Below the pieces are notes generated by a model, which was not told the origin of the DNA, ran no database searches, and saw only the letters and a program-made list of their open reading frames with translations. The position numbers and the translations under genes are program-made. 64,000 bases of DNA from Breviolum minutum Mf 1.05b.01 (taxonomy: Eukaryota; Sar; Dinophyceae; Suessiales; Symbiodiniaceae), in NCBI GenBank assembly GCA_000507305.1, contig DF239629.1, positions 62,001 through 126,000 of the forward strand, given 5' to 3'. Shown here piece after piece: positions 32,994 through 46,200 of the stretch (the stretch's first letter is position 1; each line of letters opens with the position of its first letter).

Positions 32994-33110
32994 GAAAACC
33001 GCTTGGATCTGAGCGTTGCGGCGGCCATCCATCAACTCGCTGTTCGCGTGATAATTCGCTCAGCCCGGAGAGACGTTATTTCAGCAAAACAATTTGAAGC
33101 AGAGCTGGAA
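32994..33110 (+). CDS. candidate exon, helical protein
   Basis: The acceptor is GCTTGAG|GAA, phase 0. The product begins ENRLDLSVAAAIHQLAVRVI and continues IRSARRDVISAKQFEAELE. It looks like an amphipathic helical region. The end is not fixed. Not recognised. Confidence 0.45.
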
Positions 33111-33393
33111 ACTGGAAAATGTATGGAGTGTGTACTTTTCGTCTCGTAAGATGGAATGTGAGAAAAATTGGGGTTCGTTTTCTGATGGAGTTGGCGCTTG
33201 AATGTTTAGGTGTTGGACAAGATTCGGACTCCAATACACAAGTTTGCCAGGTGGCTGGGGACAAAATGCGCGGGATAATAAAGCAAAAAACCTTTGGAAC
33301 GGCCGCAAGGTACCATCTTAATGTCGTCCTATAATTAGTTATAATTGTATTATTGTCGTCATCGTCAATATATAGACTCATTTACATTACATT

Positions 33394-33475
33394 ACATACT
33401 TGCATCGTCATTCTCATTGTGATCTTCATCTTCATCATTTTCGTCCTTCCCTTCCTTACAGCTATAGCCTCATCA
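33394..33475. repeat. degenerate CATTACAT / TCATCTTCA repeat
   Basis: Short imperfect units, non-coding. Confidence 0.45.
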
Positions 33476-36400
33476 TCAGAAGCGCCATCCTTATTACCAT
33501 AATACATGCCGTACCATTTATTTGTCTCCATTTCGCCGTGTGGCAGCCTGCTGGGAAGACACGGCAAAACGGTGATTGCCTTTTTTTTTCCTGACCTCCT
33601 GCATGATTTTTGGTTCAGCGCTTTGTTTTTCTGTCCGATGCTGAAATCATGCTTCGGTCACTTTGATTGGGTTTAGTGGGTGACACTTGATCGGGTTTTG
33701 TTTTGCAGGGCGCTATTTATCTGCAGAAACTTGACGTTAACATAGTGTAGGTGATGCAATGGTGTGAAAGGATGTTGTTCAACACCCCTTCTTTGTAGAT
33801 GGCCAATAGCTGCTGAAATGGACTGTAATCTCCGGAGCTTCGAGCCGTGTTTTTCAGTTTTCTGCTGGGTTGGACAGTCACACCGCTGAGAAAAGCGTAC
33901 AAGTACTGTTCGAAATCCCATTCGGAACATTTATCGCTGGCAGACCGCTTCAGTGCTTTCTGTGCAATGCTTGCGCGTGGCATGTGGCAAGTTCATGAGG
34001 GGTTTTGACCTCCATTGGGAATCACTTGGCTGAGCCTCAGGATTTCGGTTTTGTGTTCTATGAACAGTACATATCATCCAAGCAAAAAAGTCACATGGAA
34101 TGACCATAAATTCCCGCCTGCTTTACACGAAATTGCATTTCTTTTGGAGGCACGGTACGAACCCCAAGCATTGTACCAGTGAACCTATTCGCAACTCAAA
34201 GGGCCTAGGGTTTGTAGGTTTTAATCTATTCTGTCATGATTTTACCAACCAAGAAATGAATTCAAATGAAGGTTCATTAACGTATGCATATATGAAATGC
34301 AAATACATGTACTGGGAATACCCCCCAAACCTGCCCATGTAGTACTGGTATTGCTACAGTATGACTATGCGAGTACTAGGGGGTACATAGGGTACACAGG
34401 GTACATGAGGGTAGTGAAAGTTAGGCCTTAAAGATTTCATTTTTTGCCTTCATCCTACATCAACTTAAACATCTACATCTCCTGACCATTTACAGTAAGA
34501 TTTTCGTACTTCACTGGCTGGTGCTTAGTGATGATCAAACGAGCAAAGATGGCGATTTTCATTACAAAATGACGAGCAAAACAGCAACTGGTTGGGGGTT
34601 AGCACTTGCCAATACTTGCCAGGTTTGCACTTGAGCAGTGAAACAAGTTTTTTTGCAGTGACATTGGTTCACTAGGTCATTTTTGTGGAGTGACCCCCAC
34701 GATCTCTAGGTAAAGGCGTTTTTTGGGAAATCGCCGATACTGGGGGGTTGGGGCGACGTTCAAACTGCATATCATCCACACCTTCTCATACGACAGGACA
34801 CCCTTCAAGCCATGAAATGAGGAAATTCTGTGAATCAACTGTTGAATATCTTCGTGTCACGTCGGCAGTTTGCTGCTTCGCGGGTATTGCAGCGATGCGA
34901 ACCTAATGGTCTGCCCAACACAAGAATCCAGGAGTTTTTTCCTTTGCAGATTCTCTGGGATATCTACTTCCTTGAACACGATATCTCTATGTAACATCAA
35001 TATTTCAATGGTTTGTTTTATTCATATTACATGTTTTTTTGGGTCCCAACATCGTTTTCCCAGATCGTCGCAAATTTCTCTGCGGATTGTTAACACAAAA
35101 AGTCGGCGTTTAAAACACCCCGGGGAAAAACCCGGCTGGGTGGTTTTACCGGGGAAAAACCCGGGCCGGCTGGTTTGAAATTGCGACGCTCCAAGAGCTG
35201 CGATGAGGTGAATCGGAAGGGGACCTTTGTTGGGTCACGATTCCATCGACAGAAAGGAGAGCTGCGGGTGGATGAAAGATCAGATAAAACAAAAACAGAT
35301 TTTACAGGAATAATGGGAAATGGGGGGCATCCGTACTTAAGAATTTTAGAACGTACACTTTTTTAGTAGGGCATAGTAAAAAGGGGGCTTACAATGACTT
35401 ACAACAAAGAGGGACAACGCAAAATTCACCCCAGGGTTCGTATCAATCCATTCAGAATCAGAGCCAAACTATTTCAGCGGGCCCAAAGATTTTCCAAAAA
35501 GGGTTTGTGATATGAGGGAGAACAAAGCACGGCCGATGGCTGTACCCCCTTTGCGATCCCACCCCAAACTAGCGGTTATTTGTCCGAAAATGATGGGACG
35601 TATTAGTTGCTATTTGCTCAAAAATGATAAGGATGATTGTTTTTCAGGAATTTCCGACTTCAACGGTGCAGCTGCATGGTAGGCGTTTTTTCTCGGGTAT
35701 ACTGAACGTTAGTTTTTGTTTTTTTTCTGCGAAGAACCCATCCAAGCATGATGTTTTTCGGAACCATGAACCTTGAAAGGTAAGCAGCATTCAATGAGAT
35801 GTCCTGGTTGCAAGTTAGGACTATTAAGATTTGATGATAACCAACTGAATCAAAAACACTCTTACACATTTATAGCCCATTGATATATATGTCCAAGAAG
35901 TCCAAACAACCTTTATTTTCGAAGGTCAACCCTCCAATAGACGAATCTCCGGGGGGCCTCATCAAAATTTGCGGCTTAGAATGATGATTGTGTCAACCCT
36001 TTTTTTTGATGGTGTTGACAAATACCGGGGGACATTTCTCGCAAACCTTGTCATATTTCAGGATCATAGGCCATGAACGTCGGATCTTCATTTCATCAAC
36101 ATGAGCCAACTATAGGCTTGCACGTTTCATGTAAAAACAGTTTTGATTTTCGCAACCTCCAGTGTTTGAAATGTTCATTTAATATAATTTGTCTTTGTTT
36201 TTTGTTCTCAGCTACCAATTAAATGTCACAATGATCACCCCTCAACCCCCCCCCCCCGTTTCTTGTTTTTTTGCCACCCCGGTGCCCTCCACCGAATTCT
36301 CAACGGCTGCCATGGCGCCCCTTGCGGATGCGAGAGGCTGTCCCGAAAGTACATGTAACCTCCCTGGAACGAACAGATTATTCCACCAAAAGGGATCAGC

Positions 36401-37170
36401 AAAAACATCTCCAAAAAGGCCTCCAAAAAGGGGATATGTTCGTTATTTTTTCGTCAGGCACTTTGGTTTTTGTCAGATTTCGGAAGTAGGTTGGAAGTCC
36501 AGAATCGAAAACACATTTTTTGGGAGACACAATTTGAAGGTGTCCAAGCATGGCTAACCAGCTAAGGAAGGTAGTTATTGCAAGGTTTGTCAAGGACTGG
36601 ACTGTGAATGGTATCCTGGGGTACCCCAAATCCAAAGATACCTTGTCTTCAGTATGAAATTCTGAAACCACCCTGTCAAATGCACAGCAAGGGTTCATAC
36701 CGCCCGAAATATTTCCATTCCGCGGATGAAGTACTGAAATTTAAGGTATGATCTTTTTGTTAGGCTTCAATCAAATTACAGGTTGAAAAACTTATATACC
36801 GCATCCAGTGATTGGCTAGGTCATAGGTGCTTGACCTCTACAAGTGTTTGCCCTCTACGAGTGTTTGTGGCACAAGACTCGCGGAAACCCCACACATGGC
36901 ACCTACGAACTCGCTGGTTGGACCGTCTCATCCCACCCTTCCCGACGTCGGGGGATACCTGTCAGATCCAACGATACAAAGTAATATCAGTTCATGTCAT
37001 GATTAGAGTCCAATGGGGGGTTCTTTGAACAGAACCACGGCGTTTTAGTAAAGCTATCTATCAGCCAATTTTTTTGGTGATTAAGTATAGTTGGTTTATT
37101 GTTTATTGTTTACTATGTTTATCCACTTTTCATACATTGCCAAGTGATTCTTATTGTGGTTTAAGCCCAC
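33476..37170. other. no firmly supported gene
   Basis: Contains short repeats: GGGTACAT units at 34378-34416 and CCGGGGAAAAACCCGG units at 35119-35166. A G+C-richer patch at 36280-36350 may hold an exon (several frames open). Nothing else is supported. Confidence 0.4.
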
Positions 37171-37174
37171 CAAG

Positions 37175-37250
37175 TCGACAACCATTTATCCATCGGCTCC
37201 TGCGAGGTGGCACGGCAGTTGGAATGGATTTTGACAAAACGCCTTCCACA
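37175..37250 (+). CDS. possible PPR exon
   Basis: The frame reads SIGSCEVARQLEWILTKR, resembling the A.I.SCE....QW core of these motifs but with Leu at the usual Trp position. The boundaries are not fixed. It could be a weak motif or chance. Confidence 0.35.
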
Positions 37251-40200
37251 GGCATCACGGGTGCTGAAACCTGTGCCTTTGACGAAGATGCAGCCACGTT
37301 TTTTTTTCAAAAGCTTCATCTAGGTGGTGGTTTCATTTTTTTAAAAACTTTACCTGGGGAAATGATCCAATTTGACTTAATATTTGTTTAAATGGGTTGA
37401 AACCACCAACTAGTTATTTTATAACCCTTATTTTCCCAAGTTTCTTTTCATGAACATGATGCCAATCAGTCTTGATTGGTGAAAGGAGTACATCATGTTT
37501 TACCGTATTAAAAGGTGGTGCACACCACCCAACTGGGATTTTTAGATTTGGAATTCATGTGCTTGCACATTCTGCCACAGTGTAGGTGAGGTTGAGTGGT
37601 TTACAGATAGATGTCCCCATGCCACATTCCTCGCTAAGATGTCGCAAAACGATGCAAAACGTACCTTATGTAAAACCATGTTTTGATAGTTTTTTGGCTT
37701 ATGTTGGCGCAAGAGCGTTGTCTAAAAGTTGTTTTTTGAGGGTGCCCAAAGTGCACCAGGTGCACCCTTGGTCAACTATGCTATAGAGAACATGAAGGCC
37801 AACAACAACCCAGGGTCACATGTTGGGTTACCAACCTTTTGGTAGGTTTGTGCACTAATGCACCACCCATTTGACCACTCAATATCCTGTCCTTCCTCAA
37901 GAAACCTGGCAACATTCTGGAACTTACTCCCTACATAGTTTCCACATATTTATATTGTATCTGGAGATGGAGATCCGATTGCCACCCTTGTAACTTTGAG
38001 CAGTGCCTAGAGGTTTCCCAGGGTTTTTGTTAATCATCCATCCAAGGCCACTCAACTTTTGAACGGCCAATCATGGCCCTTTGCCCTTCATTTCTTGCGT
38101 CGTTTGGACGACAGCACCTTGGTCAGAGCGGGTAGCGACATGGGGTAAGCGATTGAGACTTAGGGATGACAAGGCCTGGTGTTCTTGTTTTCCAGATCCC
38201 AAATTGGAAGCTAGTCAAGGAGTTTGAGAACCCTCTAAAGCCATTGGATAGATAATGTTGATGGAAGAAATCCTGCAACGGTAAAACATTGATAGATGCC
38301 TCCAAGATTTACAGGGTGTGATACTTCTCAGCTGGGGTGATAGCCGGATTTCTGAATGATCAAATGTGTGACTCACATGAGCTGTGGACCATGTGAGGCA
38401 GGTGGAATCTACATTTGCTCAAGTGGTGTAAGTAGAATTTAGGTTCAAAGGGCCCCTAAGTTAGTTGTAACATGCGGCTCAAGTGAGTTTCATGTTGTGT
38501 ATGAGTGTGCCAGTTCAGGCCTCATGGCCGTTTCTTTGCAGCATCGTATCATCCTAAAATGATACCTTTCCCAGGGAGGCTTTGAGGCTCACGCACACAC
38601 ACGAAATTGATGTGGATGTGAAACTGAACTCTTAACCCATGAAGCAGAGCTTCAAATTGCCACCCAGGAAATCGGAATAGATGGTGTCGATATGCCGAGT
38701 TTGGAAGGATTACAAGTACATCTTAAAGTACCTACCAATTCGCAAAGAAAATGGTGTGCCACTGGTGTTGAAAACCTGTCCCTCCTGTTTTTCTTGGGGG
38801 TGAGGAAATCTGCCCTTTTGAAGGGGAAAAGGAGGAACATGATTTGTTGTGACCGTTGCCAGACGCGGTGCCACCGGATTTGATTTCCTTTGGTGCTGCC
38901 CTCGACACCTTGGCGCGACCAGCGGCCTGGCGACAGGCTGTGGCGTTGCTTCACGAGGCGCCATTCCCCCAGCGATTGGTGGAGTTTGGCGTCCACGATT
39001 GATGATCCAATACCAGGTGATTCAAGCCGTGACCTTTTCATCCCCTAGTTGGAGGTCACTTAACCATTGAAAAGGGTCACTTTTTCACCATCCCAAAAAG
39101 GTCACCAGCAGAATTGTCAGGTATGTGAGTTTTTTTGTTTGTCAAAATCAGCGAGAAAAACTAACCCTGGTGAAGCTGCATTGGCCAGAACAGGTGGTCG
39201 TATTTTTTTTGATTTGAAATTTGGTTGCTCGAAAATCATCAGATTTTCCATGTGAGCATTGTGAGCGCTCATGTGAAGATACGAGAAATGTTGCCTATAG
39301 ATTTTGCCGGTGGCAGCGAAAAAGGCTATAAGCACTCGCAACAGTTAAAATTGTAGATACAAGCTTGCCAATGGAGAAGACTTAATTCGTCAATTTCATT
39401 GCAGTATCGAGTTGTATGAGTAGCTGAAAGCTTTGGATTACAGTCAAATTTGATGAAGTGTGATGTTTTGACATTGGACCTTTGGCGTTTGCGTAGGTAG
39501 GTTTTCTAGCAAAGACTTGTTGTTTCCGCAAGATTTGCGAGACACCAGTTGTTGGTTTTTCAACTCTGAATAAATGTTACCCCTTTTTACCGTTGGAATA
39601 CAAGTATACTATAGCATACTACTATACTACAAGTAGCTCAAACTTGTGAAAACCATTGCAACATAAACATCAAGTCATGTTTTGTATTCACCGGTAGTCT
39701 CATCTCATGGATCATGTTCCACTACAGCAAGCAAGGGATTTGGGATGTGATAGGGCCTTCTTAGTCTACTTGTACTAGTGCGGTTTTTGGGACCTTACAT
39801 GGTTCAGAAGTGGTGTAAGAAAAACTCCATCCTCTCCGATTCATTCCTACAGGAATCCAGGGCTAAAGTTGCATTGTAGTTGCAGTTCTCGAACCCGCGG
39901 CAAAAAAAATGTGACTAATTTTCTGCCAAAACTAACATAGCACCTGGAAATGGATGGTTGGAATATTAGTTTGTTTGTTTTTTTAACATGGTTTATTTTT
40001 GGGTGCTTTAGCTGTAGTTTCAGGGCGTGTGACATCTATTGACTTCTTGGTGGTAGGAGGGGGTGGAAGAAGATCCACCAAAATAGACCGAGGCAAGTTC
40101 GCTGAAAGCCTTGGTGGATTTGGACAAGTTATGTGTTTTATTTGCCGACCTAAAATATGCATTGGTTTTGAGTCCAAAATGAAGGACTTAATAAGGTTTA

Positions 40201-43200
40201 GATTGATTTAGAAATGGTAACTGCTTTTTGAGACATCCCAAAAATTCACCCACCAGAAATCATTGTTTTTTCAAAGGTGCCAGCACGGCGTCTTGTTGCT
40301 GATGCGGCTTTGTTGGCCAGCGCCATTCACGCGTGCCGGCGTCACTGGCGTCAGGTCGGGGGTTGGGAGGAAGGGAATGAAAGAATCATGTCTCCAGGTG
40401 GTGGTTTCAAATATTTTATATGTTCACCCCGAAAATTGGGTAAATGATCCAATTTGACGAGCATATTTTTCAAATGGGGTTGAAACCACCAACTAGTTCT
40501 AGATGTTCTAGCCCGACAAATCACCATCTTTTTGTCATTCGTTAGGGTGAATTGCTGGCGGTTTGAAATTGATTATATACTTGAAATGTTTTTTCGCATA
40601 GATCCCAAAGACTCCAGTTCACCACTTAAAAAGGGAATAGCCCTTAAAGTATCGACATGCCATTTTTTGCCTCAAGATCCTCAAACGTCGCCATTGTCAT
40701 TTTCACATTGCGACCAGCTGGCTGACGTCTGGAGTAGCGGGTGGTCAGGATTTTGCACTTTTGATTATGTGACAGGTGTAATTGAAATTATCAAACAATG
40801 ATATCACATGGTGAACATGTGTTGAATCCATGATGATTTCAAAACAAACACACAGAGACCATGGGAGATTCCGACACACAAACATGTCCAATGCGACTGT
40901 GCAACTTCCAAAATTCATCCTATCCATATGTTTTTGGAAACCGGTTACGTCGTCCAAGAGTTAGTCAATCATTAAAAAATCATTGTGAAGTAAGGCTTGA
41001 GAAACTGAATCCGGGGTGAATTACTGCAAAATCAGTTGTTAAATTTTATTTGCAAACCACGGTACTTTACCCAACTTGAGAAACTGAATCCAGGGTAAAT
41101 TCTTTGTGATGTTCATCTCTATGCCAGGCATGTGCACTTTTGATGGAGACTTTGAGGCGTGGATGTTTTCAAACATGAAACGTTATACGGACGAAAAACG
41201 GGATATGGAAGTTTTGTTGTTGTATTGTAAAGGATACCAAGCAGAATGATACGGCCAATGCATCTAGCACATGTTTATTTATGGAGATGATGATATGAAT
41301 GAAAAATGATCAGAAATCTTTCTTAGAGTTAAGCAACTTGTTGGGTGGGCAGATGCACCTGAATAGGTTGGATTTTCGCAGCAGTTTCTCAATTATATAC
41401 TTGTAAATTTCCATTTCAAAATTATATGGCCCTGTAGTTATTCACATTTTCAGCACGTACAGACCAGTTTCTTTCGAGAGAGAGTCCTAGTCCTAGTTTT
41501 GGTTTGTGAACGCATCACACAGGTCATATGGACCTGACAGTTTGTTTTAGGAGTTCTATGCTCTATCATCGTTACTGTTCTCCTCATGTTTGACTGTAAC
41601 TCGAGGAAGATGTCTACTGAATTTTGTTTTTGGTTTCTTGTTTGTTTGATATTTTCAACCTCCTTCAATTATGTACCTTTCTAACATTCAATCAGGCTAA
41701 GCTCCCAAAAAGAATCAGGCCAAAATGACCATCCGAAATGTTGTGAAGATATGATATGAGTGACTTTTGATGGAACATTTGAACATGTCAATTGATCAGC
41801 CCTTCTTGGAACTACTCCTGTGTGCATCCGCTTTTGTGTTCACAAAAATTGTTGCAGGTCAAATAGACTATCGATACCTTACAACGTTTTTGAATCATGA
41901 TCCAACCCACGTCTAGGATCGTCTAGGTGGTGGTGTCATTTTTTTTGACCTTTGTTTGTGGAAACTATTCCCTATTTGACTGATATTTTTCACATGGGTT
42001 GTACCCCCACCAACTGTTAAAACATCTTTTGCAACCTACATTTGAGACCTCTCTCCATTTGGAGATCCAGGCAACGGTTGCTGAGTGATGCGGCACGCAG
42101 TTCCAACATTGTGGCTTGTGGTGTGGCACAGCAATGGCAGAGGGCCCTAGTACCTTTGGCCCATAAAAATGAGCGACAAGATTGGTTGAGGATCATGAAG
42201 AAAAGTCTAGCAATCTCTAAGTGATGGGCAAAATGATTTTAAACAAACATATATGTCATTAGGGTTTTGCATGTTGTATTTTGTTCTACCCAAGTATGTA
42301 TGTGTTTTTTTCCTACCTAGACTAGATGGAATGATATAACTGTAGCTGATTTTGAGGGAGGAACCCATTGAATGACCCTTTCAATTCGAAGGTTACTGCA
42401 ACCAACGCCTTTTTTCCTTTGAATCTTCCCATTCTGCCTGGGGCGTTTGATGGTTCTCAGATCCGCGACCACCAGGGTTGTTGTTCATAGACCCTGTACT
42501 GTTCTTAATAAACCCTTGCGAAATATTAGCACAACACTAGCAACTTTGATTGATTACACGTCGATTTCTACATATTTCCCATAAATGATTGAATAAATCA
42601 TGTTTTTTTTCCCAACAACTGGTTGAGCCATGATCTTTTTCCCAAAGAACTATTAGAACAGCTGATCGCTCAAAATATGTGCTCTCACGTTTTGCGGTTC
42701 AACAGCTGCTGTCCCTTCGGCCGTTTTGCAGGCGATCCTGTTTTTGGAATCCAACAGCTCAGTGGTGACCTACAGTTCTGCACCTTGACCAAATTAGTCG
42801 GGTGGATAGTTCAGCGTTGGTAGGACGCATATTTTCAGGTTCTAAAACGAATTCATTTCAAGACTTTGGAGGTCTTCGAATTTGGAAAACCGTGAATGTT
42901 CTAAGATTCTAAGGCAAATGACATCCAGTCATGGCTTCGTTGTTTTTTTTAAAGATCGTCATTTTCCCCCAAAAAAATGAGAAATCCACGAAGTGTGCAC
43001 CACCTTTTTCCTACGGTTTCCCATAGGATCCTATGGGGAAGGTGTTTGGCCTGATCGGTCATGTCCCAGGAAATTAGTAAAGGGTTAGTAAGTGGGTTAT
43101 AACCCTAATATGTCCCATGCATAAGTGGGTTGCAACCCATCTACTAACGATTTTATGAACTTCCTGGGACATCCTAGTACCCTGCTGTTTGTTTCATGCA

Positions 43201-46200
43201 TGAAAGAGGCCATCTCTGCCATGGAATGTGCTGCCCAATGGCGTCGAGCACTGGAACTCTTACGTATATCGATTGATGCAGAGGTCGGGAATTAACGTAT
43301 TGAATGATCGAAAGTCTGTGGTTGATTTGGCAGGCCGGGAAACGCCATAGAAATACCAGAGTTTTCACAAGATTGTCTAATTGTTGACTAGGCGGTGGTT
43401 TCTTAGATTTTTTTAATTTTCACCCCGAAAATTGGGGGGAAACGATCCAATTTGACACATATTTTTCAAAGTGGTTGAAACCACCAACTAGATATAATAT
43501 GTTGTTCCTAGTTTTCTTTAAAAAAATGAATTCAAGATGTTTTGTTTTGTTTTCAATTAAGATTGTGTTATCTAATGTGTTTCAAAAAGTCGAAATCAAG
43601 ATGCCCGAGAAATTGTACAGATGATAAACCACCCGTTTTTGTGCCAAGCCCTTCAGAAAACTAGCTTCCCAAAGGGCGTTTCTCAAGTGTATGTGTATGT
43701 TTTTTGAAGCCGAAAAATCTGGATTCCAACAGGCGGCTTATGAGTTAAGAGGATGGGCTGGATGGTGTTCATTCATTTTAATCTAGGTGGTGCTTTCAAA
43801 TATTGTTTATTTTCGCCCCTACCTGGGAAAATGATCCAATTTGATCCAATTTGATTAATATTTTTCAAATGGGTTGAAACCACCACCTAGATAATTTTAA
43901 CCACCATGACATTTCCTATCAAATCATAGGAGCAGTTTGATGTATCAAAGAACCGACTTGGGAGTCGCACCAACTCTACTGCAACAGGAGTGCTGTTATA
44001 ACCATCAACCGAACCACAGGTATCCCCTGATGTGGTGCTTTTGTCCTCAGCCATCAGTGCGACCGAAGCGGCAGGAGAGGTGAAGGGTCTGGCCAAAGCG
44101 GTTGGCACGCCTGCGGCATAAGGGATTTTTTTGGTTAGAAACTGAAGCAAGATGGAGTTTATCGAGAATAACGCCTGTAAGAGAGCGTTAACAATTTCAA
44201 TTTGTTGAGGGGCAATTTGTTCCTGTGTGATTTTTTGTTTTGTTTACATTACTACTTGTCCATTGTGGCGATAGAACCTTTGACAGGAGGTCGATGGGTG
44301 CATGCTCTTCAGATCCTTCATGATGCACATCATTGGAAGCTCCAAGTTTCTTGACGGATTTTGTCGGGCAAAATGATCCTCAACTTGGATCTTATGATTT
44401 TTAGTTTCGGCGGCGGCCGCAGTATATATTTCTTAAATTTGCAGCCGGGGATATCTAATTTGTTCCTTGCAAAGGGAGGGCAGACATGAGATGAGATATA
44501 TAGAAGACTTAGTGTGCCAATACACGAACTTCAATCATGTCGAAGCAACAACCCAATCCTATTTTCGTTTGTTTTGCGCGGCTCATCCACCAGCAGCTGG
44601 CTGTTGGCTTGCTTCCCCGTAGTGCATTGCTACCACCAGGATTTTGCAGTCACGCATACAGTCATTGTTTCACCACAAGTAGATTTACTTTGAAAAGGTT
44701 GTTTGGGTAAGGGCATGGCAATGTTATGATACGTAAATGACTTTGATTTTGGTTTGGCAACGTGTCTAAGTACATTGCAAAGACAATGTACTTACTTGAT
44801 GACTCTCTATCTACATATAAGGATCATAAGCATCCTATTTCAGATGTTTATTGATGGATTTGATGGCCTGTTTTAACGTGGTTTTGTCTATCTCTCAAGA
44901 TGTGTGAAACCACTAGAGGTCAACGTGGTGATGCTCAGTGCAGCGTTGAGTGCGTTGGTGGCCTGGCCTCGAAAGTGAGGGATAGGATACCTTGATGTGA
45001 TTGATTTTTGTGCAGGTGCCCTGATAGATATGGGAACATTTGCTGTTTAGGTAATAATTGAACTATACTTGCAACTTAGAAGATTGAGGATATTTACAAT
45101 TTGTTGAAGCATGCAATGAATCTACTGATTTGAGATTCGACATTTCAGCCCCGGTTGGAGCCCATATCACCCTGGTTTAAGTTGATGAGCAGGCTTGGTA
45201 GTTTGCTGCTATCACCATATCCCTGTTTGAAATTACACCACCAAGATCCACCAGTTCTAGTCAGTAATCAAGCTTGGATGATTTCTGTGCATGCAAGTTT
45301 TGGGTAAATTATTTCAACAAGGAGCTAGTGCGGCATGTTCCAAACGTGGCCTTGGTATACCTCGGTAAGTACATGAGCACTGCTTAGTTGTTTCAGGGTT
45401 TGCTACGTGTCGCTTTTGGACCCTTTTGGGACGTTTTAAGCATCGCCCCAAGGGCTCCAGGGGCTTATTTTTGATGATCGTAAAACTTGTTTATATGATG
45501 TTTAGGCATGTTTAGGCGCGAAAAATTATAATCCCTGCTGTGTAAGGGGTCATACTTCCAAGCAAAACCATTTGACATGAAATCTCCCTTTTTTTTATCA
45601 GAGTTCAAACCCAATCTGATTTCTTTAGAAGGGAGGGTTGGTGTACAGTATAGGGCCAAAAAGAAAGATCTAGCATTTAGGATGATCTAATATCCCTATT
45701 CGCTTCACTGTCAGATGAATCATGAAAAGCACTGGTTAACTATGGTTAATTTGTATTGTGTTTTTAACGCTCAATAATGCTTCATTGCATCAACGGTTCG
45801 CGTGTGTTCTTTGCGTATCAGTGGTTCGCTCGTGTCGACACTACAAAGGAGAAAGGCAATGAATGGCAGTCCGCATTGACTCTATTGTCGACCTTTCAAG
45901 GGTCGGCCGACGGCATAGCTTGCACTTTGGATAAGAAAAAAACGAGGCGTTTCGTGGACGTAAGAGGTATACACCTTTTTGTATCCTCCTTGTTTATGAT
46001 GTATGATTTTATTATGAGATTTGCTTGTTGTATATTTTAGTTTTCGCAACTTTTTTGGTGTTAGAAGACTCTGGCCGGAGTCTATAGTGGAATCTTGCCA
46101 TTTACCTTGAAACTCTTTTTGAGAGGATGTAAACCTTCTCAGTAACGGGGGAAATTGAAGATTTATGCGGATCCACTATCAACCTGGTGGTAACTCTTGC

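Noticed and set aside
38242..38300. Fourth copy of MITE family C
   Set aside because: Only the left word GTTGATGGAAGAAATCCTGCA matches; no right end was found.
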